Source: Pseudomonas sp.
GTDB taxonomy: Bacteria; Pseudomonadota; Gammaproteobacteria; Pseudomonadales; Pseudomonadaceae
Direction: 5' to 3'
Assembly: GCA_007713455.1 (NCBI GenBank)
Contig: VMRT01000016.1
Span: forward strand, 1 to 64,000
Length of the DNA: 64,000 nt
Part shown: in pieces, positions 62,509 to 64,000 of the stretch
Numbering within the stretch: position 1 is the stretch's first letter
How the letters are laid out: each line of letters starts with the position of its first letter
Program-made: the position numbers and the translations under genes
Notes under the pieces: generated by a model
The model's database searches: none
Told to the model about the DNA's origin: nothing
What the model saw: the letters and a program-made list of their open reading frames with translations, nothing else

Positions 62509-63666
62509 TCAGCGATCCTGATGCCGTGGCCGCAGGCGCATCGCCAACAACGACATGCATGCCGCCATGCCGGTGAGGACCAGGAACGGCATGCGATAGT
62601 CACCCGCCAGATCACGCCCGAGCCCGGCCAGTACCGGCGTCAGGCACGCCAGGCAGTAGCCGGTGCAGAGCATCATCGCGGTCAGCCGGCTGACCGCCAA
62701 CGGAGTATTGGCTTCGTACATCGGCGCGATCAGCGCCAGGGAGAAGGTGCCGTTGAGCGCGACGCCGAGCACCATGCAGACCACCAGGGGTTGCCAGCTC
62801 GGTGCCAGAGCGATTGCTGCCAGGCAAAGGGTCGCCAACCCGCCGCACGCCGCCATGATTCGATGCCGATTGCCCAGCCGCTGCGCCAGCCAGGGCATGG
62901 CAAAGGCGCTCGGCAGGCCGATGAGCATGAAACCACTGAAGAACGCATTACTTTGCAGCAGGCTGTAGCCAACCTCGTGATAACGAGCAACCAGCCAAGT
63001 GGCCAGCGCGTAGAACAGCCCGGCCTGAAGGGCGAAGTAGACACTGAGCAACCAGGCCCGAGGCTCCTTCCAGGGCAAACCGGCACGACTCTCGCTGGCG
63101 GCTTCCGGCTGATTGGGCAAGCGCGACCAGATCAGCAGCGCAGCCAGGGCCGGCAGCGCCCAGAGCGCCAGGCCACGCGTCCAGTCCTGCCCCATCACCT
63201 CGGTGGCCGGTGCCGTCACCACTACGCCGAGGGTGCCGCCGACCGCCATGCTCAGCGAGTACCAGGCGGCGGTCTGGCCCATGCGTTCGAGGAAGTAGCG
63301 CTTGATGAAACCGGACAGCAGCGGCCCGGCGACGGCGATCCCGGCGCCAACCAGCCCGGCGGTGCCGATCAGCAGAACGGCGTTGTGGCCGAACAGCCGC
63401 AACAGCAATGCCACGCCGATCAGCCCGAGGCACAGCGCGATGCTGCGCTCCAGCCCGAAACGCACGGCCAGCCGCGGCGCCAGGGGGGCGAGCAAGCCCA
63501 TCAGCAGAACCGGCAAGGCCGTGGTGAGACTGATCAGACCGCGAGAAAGCGAAAGCTCTTCGGCGATGCGCTCGATCAGCGGAGCGAAGGAGGTAATACC
63601 TGGGCGCAGGTTGATGGCGGCCAGCACCAGCGCCAGCATCAGCAGCCCGCGGGAGGGAAAATTCAC
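62509..63666 (-). CDS. CynX/NimT-family MFS transporter
   Basis: This is an integral membrane protein of 385 residues with 12 predicted helices. The first loop carries LAAINLRPGITSFAPLIERI, characteristic of the CynX/NimT (cyanate/nitroimidazole) branch of the major facilitators, where the NLRPG motif is diagnostic. Loop 2-3 holds 'LAPRLAVRFGLERSI'. The substrate is not predictable; relatives export 2-nitroimidazole or take up cyanate, but many remain unassigned. It is a lone gene on the minus strand. Confidence 0.9.
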   Translation of the reverse strand: MNFPSRGLLMLALVLAAINLRPGITSFAPLIERIAEELSLSRGLISLTTALPVLLMGLLAPLAPRLAVRFGLERSIALCLGLIGVALLLRLFGHNAVLLIGTAGLVGAGIAVAGPLLSGFIKRYFLERMGQTAAWYSLSMAVGGTLGVVVTAPATEVMGQDWTRGLALWALPALAALLIWSRLPNQPEAASESRAGLPWKEPRAWLLSVYFALQAGLFYALATWLVARYHEVGYSLLQSNAFFSGFMLIGLPSAFAMPWLAQRLGNRHRIMAACGGLATLCLAAIALAPSWQPLVVCMVLGVALNGTFSLALIAPMYEANTPLAVSRLTAMMLCTGYCLACLTPVLAGLGRDLAGDYRMPFLVLTGMAACMSLLAMRLRPRHQDR

Positions 63667-63767
63667 AAGCGATCCATAGGGTTACGGCGAAAAAAGCCGG
63701 ACAGGCAACCCTACTCCCCGCCCCTCCCCGAGGCAACCGCAGCGGCCGCCGAAGCGGCCGGGCAGTC

Positions 63768-64000
63768 TCAGAGCGCCTTGCTCTTGGCGCGTTTCTTTTC
63801 GGCCAGCAGCGCCATCTCGTCGTAGATCGCCTGAGGGTTCTGCTGCTTGACCTTCCAGGCCATACGGCCCTCGTCGTGCGGCAGGATCATGAACTCGCCC
63901 TTGGCGACCTGCTGGTGGATGTAGTCAGCGATGTCCGCCGCAGTAATCGGCGAGGACTCCAGCAGCTTGCCGATCTGCGCCTTCACGTTCGGCGTCGGGC
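63768..64000 (-). CDS. Short-chain dehydrogenase, C-terminal part (runs off the window)
   Basis: The frame is open to the window edge and shows the last 77 or so residues. The visible end, 'TPNVKAQIGKLLESSPITA' then EFMILPHDEGRMAWKVKQQ, matches the C-terminal cap of an SDR family common in Pseudomonas. The Rossmann core and YxxxK lie outside the window. The GTG at 63986 is an internal codon, not the start. Confidence 0.75.
   Translation of the reverse strand, partial: PTPNVKAQIGKLLESSPITAADIADYIHQQVAKGEFMILPHDEGRMAWKVKQQNPQAIYDEMALLAEKKRAKSKAL

Overview
The window is high-GC gammaproteobacterial DNA. By gene content and protein style it is most like the Pseudomonas stutzeri complex (Stutzerimonas). 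The pointers are an AcoR-type sigma-54 regulator, Gcd and a soluble PQQ sugar dehydrogenase, the NAGGN osmolyte genes asnO/ngg/M42 peptidase, Lhr, CvfB, YheU, and a 7TM-DISM hybrid kinase of RetS architecture. The species call is inference; no rRNA gene is present.

Region 1 (1 to about 11.2 kb) is accessory DNA, visibly less GC-rich and less regular in codon use than the rest. It opens with the end of an IS3-family element that has cut off a divergent polynucleotide phosphorylase-like gene. Next come an SdiA-regulated (YjiK-like) protein and an MFS transporter. The transporter is split by a complete 1231-bp IS3-family element with clear terminal inverted repeats and a GTC target duplication. 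A frameshifted fragment of an MBOAT O-acyltransferase gene follows on the minus strand. Then comes a tightly overlapping pair, an OLD-family ATPase/TOPRIM nuclease and a UvrD-like helicase, laid out like a Gabija or class 2 OLD defence operon. A lone rfbD (dTDP-4-dehydrorhamnose reductase) closes the region.

Region 2 (11.2 to 17.1 kb) is a four-gene cassette: MBOAT acyltransferase, FkbH-type HAD protein, acyl carrier protein, and a membrane-anchored SGNH-like protein. An LpxR lipid A deacylase follows. I read the cassette as an acyl-transfer system for a cell-surface glycan or lipid in which FkbH and the ACP supply an unusual activated acyl group, possibly glyceryl. This is the most interesting system in the window. 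The MBOAT fragment at 5 kb is an inverted, decayed relative of the intact MBOAT gene here.

Region 3 (17 to 33 kb) holds a sigma-54 activator divergent from a flavin monooxygenase with a good -24/-12 promoter, and a CACHE-GGDEF diguanylate cyclase. It also holds a Fur-box-linked TonB siderophore receptor and a NIT-domain chemoreceptor broken by one in-frame stop codon. These are followed by tRNA-Thr(CGT), a three-gene envelope-stress type operon (DUF3618, YqjE-like), and a secreted GH5 glycosidase with three copies of an unrecognised repeat of about 80 residues.

Region 4 (33 to 64 kb) is mostly core genome. It has DUF2945 and DUF488 genes, cvfB, gcd, a PQQ sugar dehydrogenase, a small SutA-like protein, an RsuA-family pseudouridine synthase, several lipoproteins and lhr. 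After these come an SDR, a DUF1264/OBAP lipoprotein, egtB-egtD (ergothioneine) with an adjoining subtilase-like protein, and a MarR regulator. The end of the window holds the NAGGN osmoprotectant operon, a hybrid sensor kinase, yheU, a CynX-type MFS transporter and a truncated SDR. All similarities were judged by eye; no database search was run.
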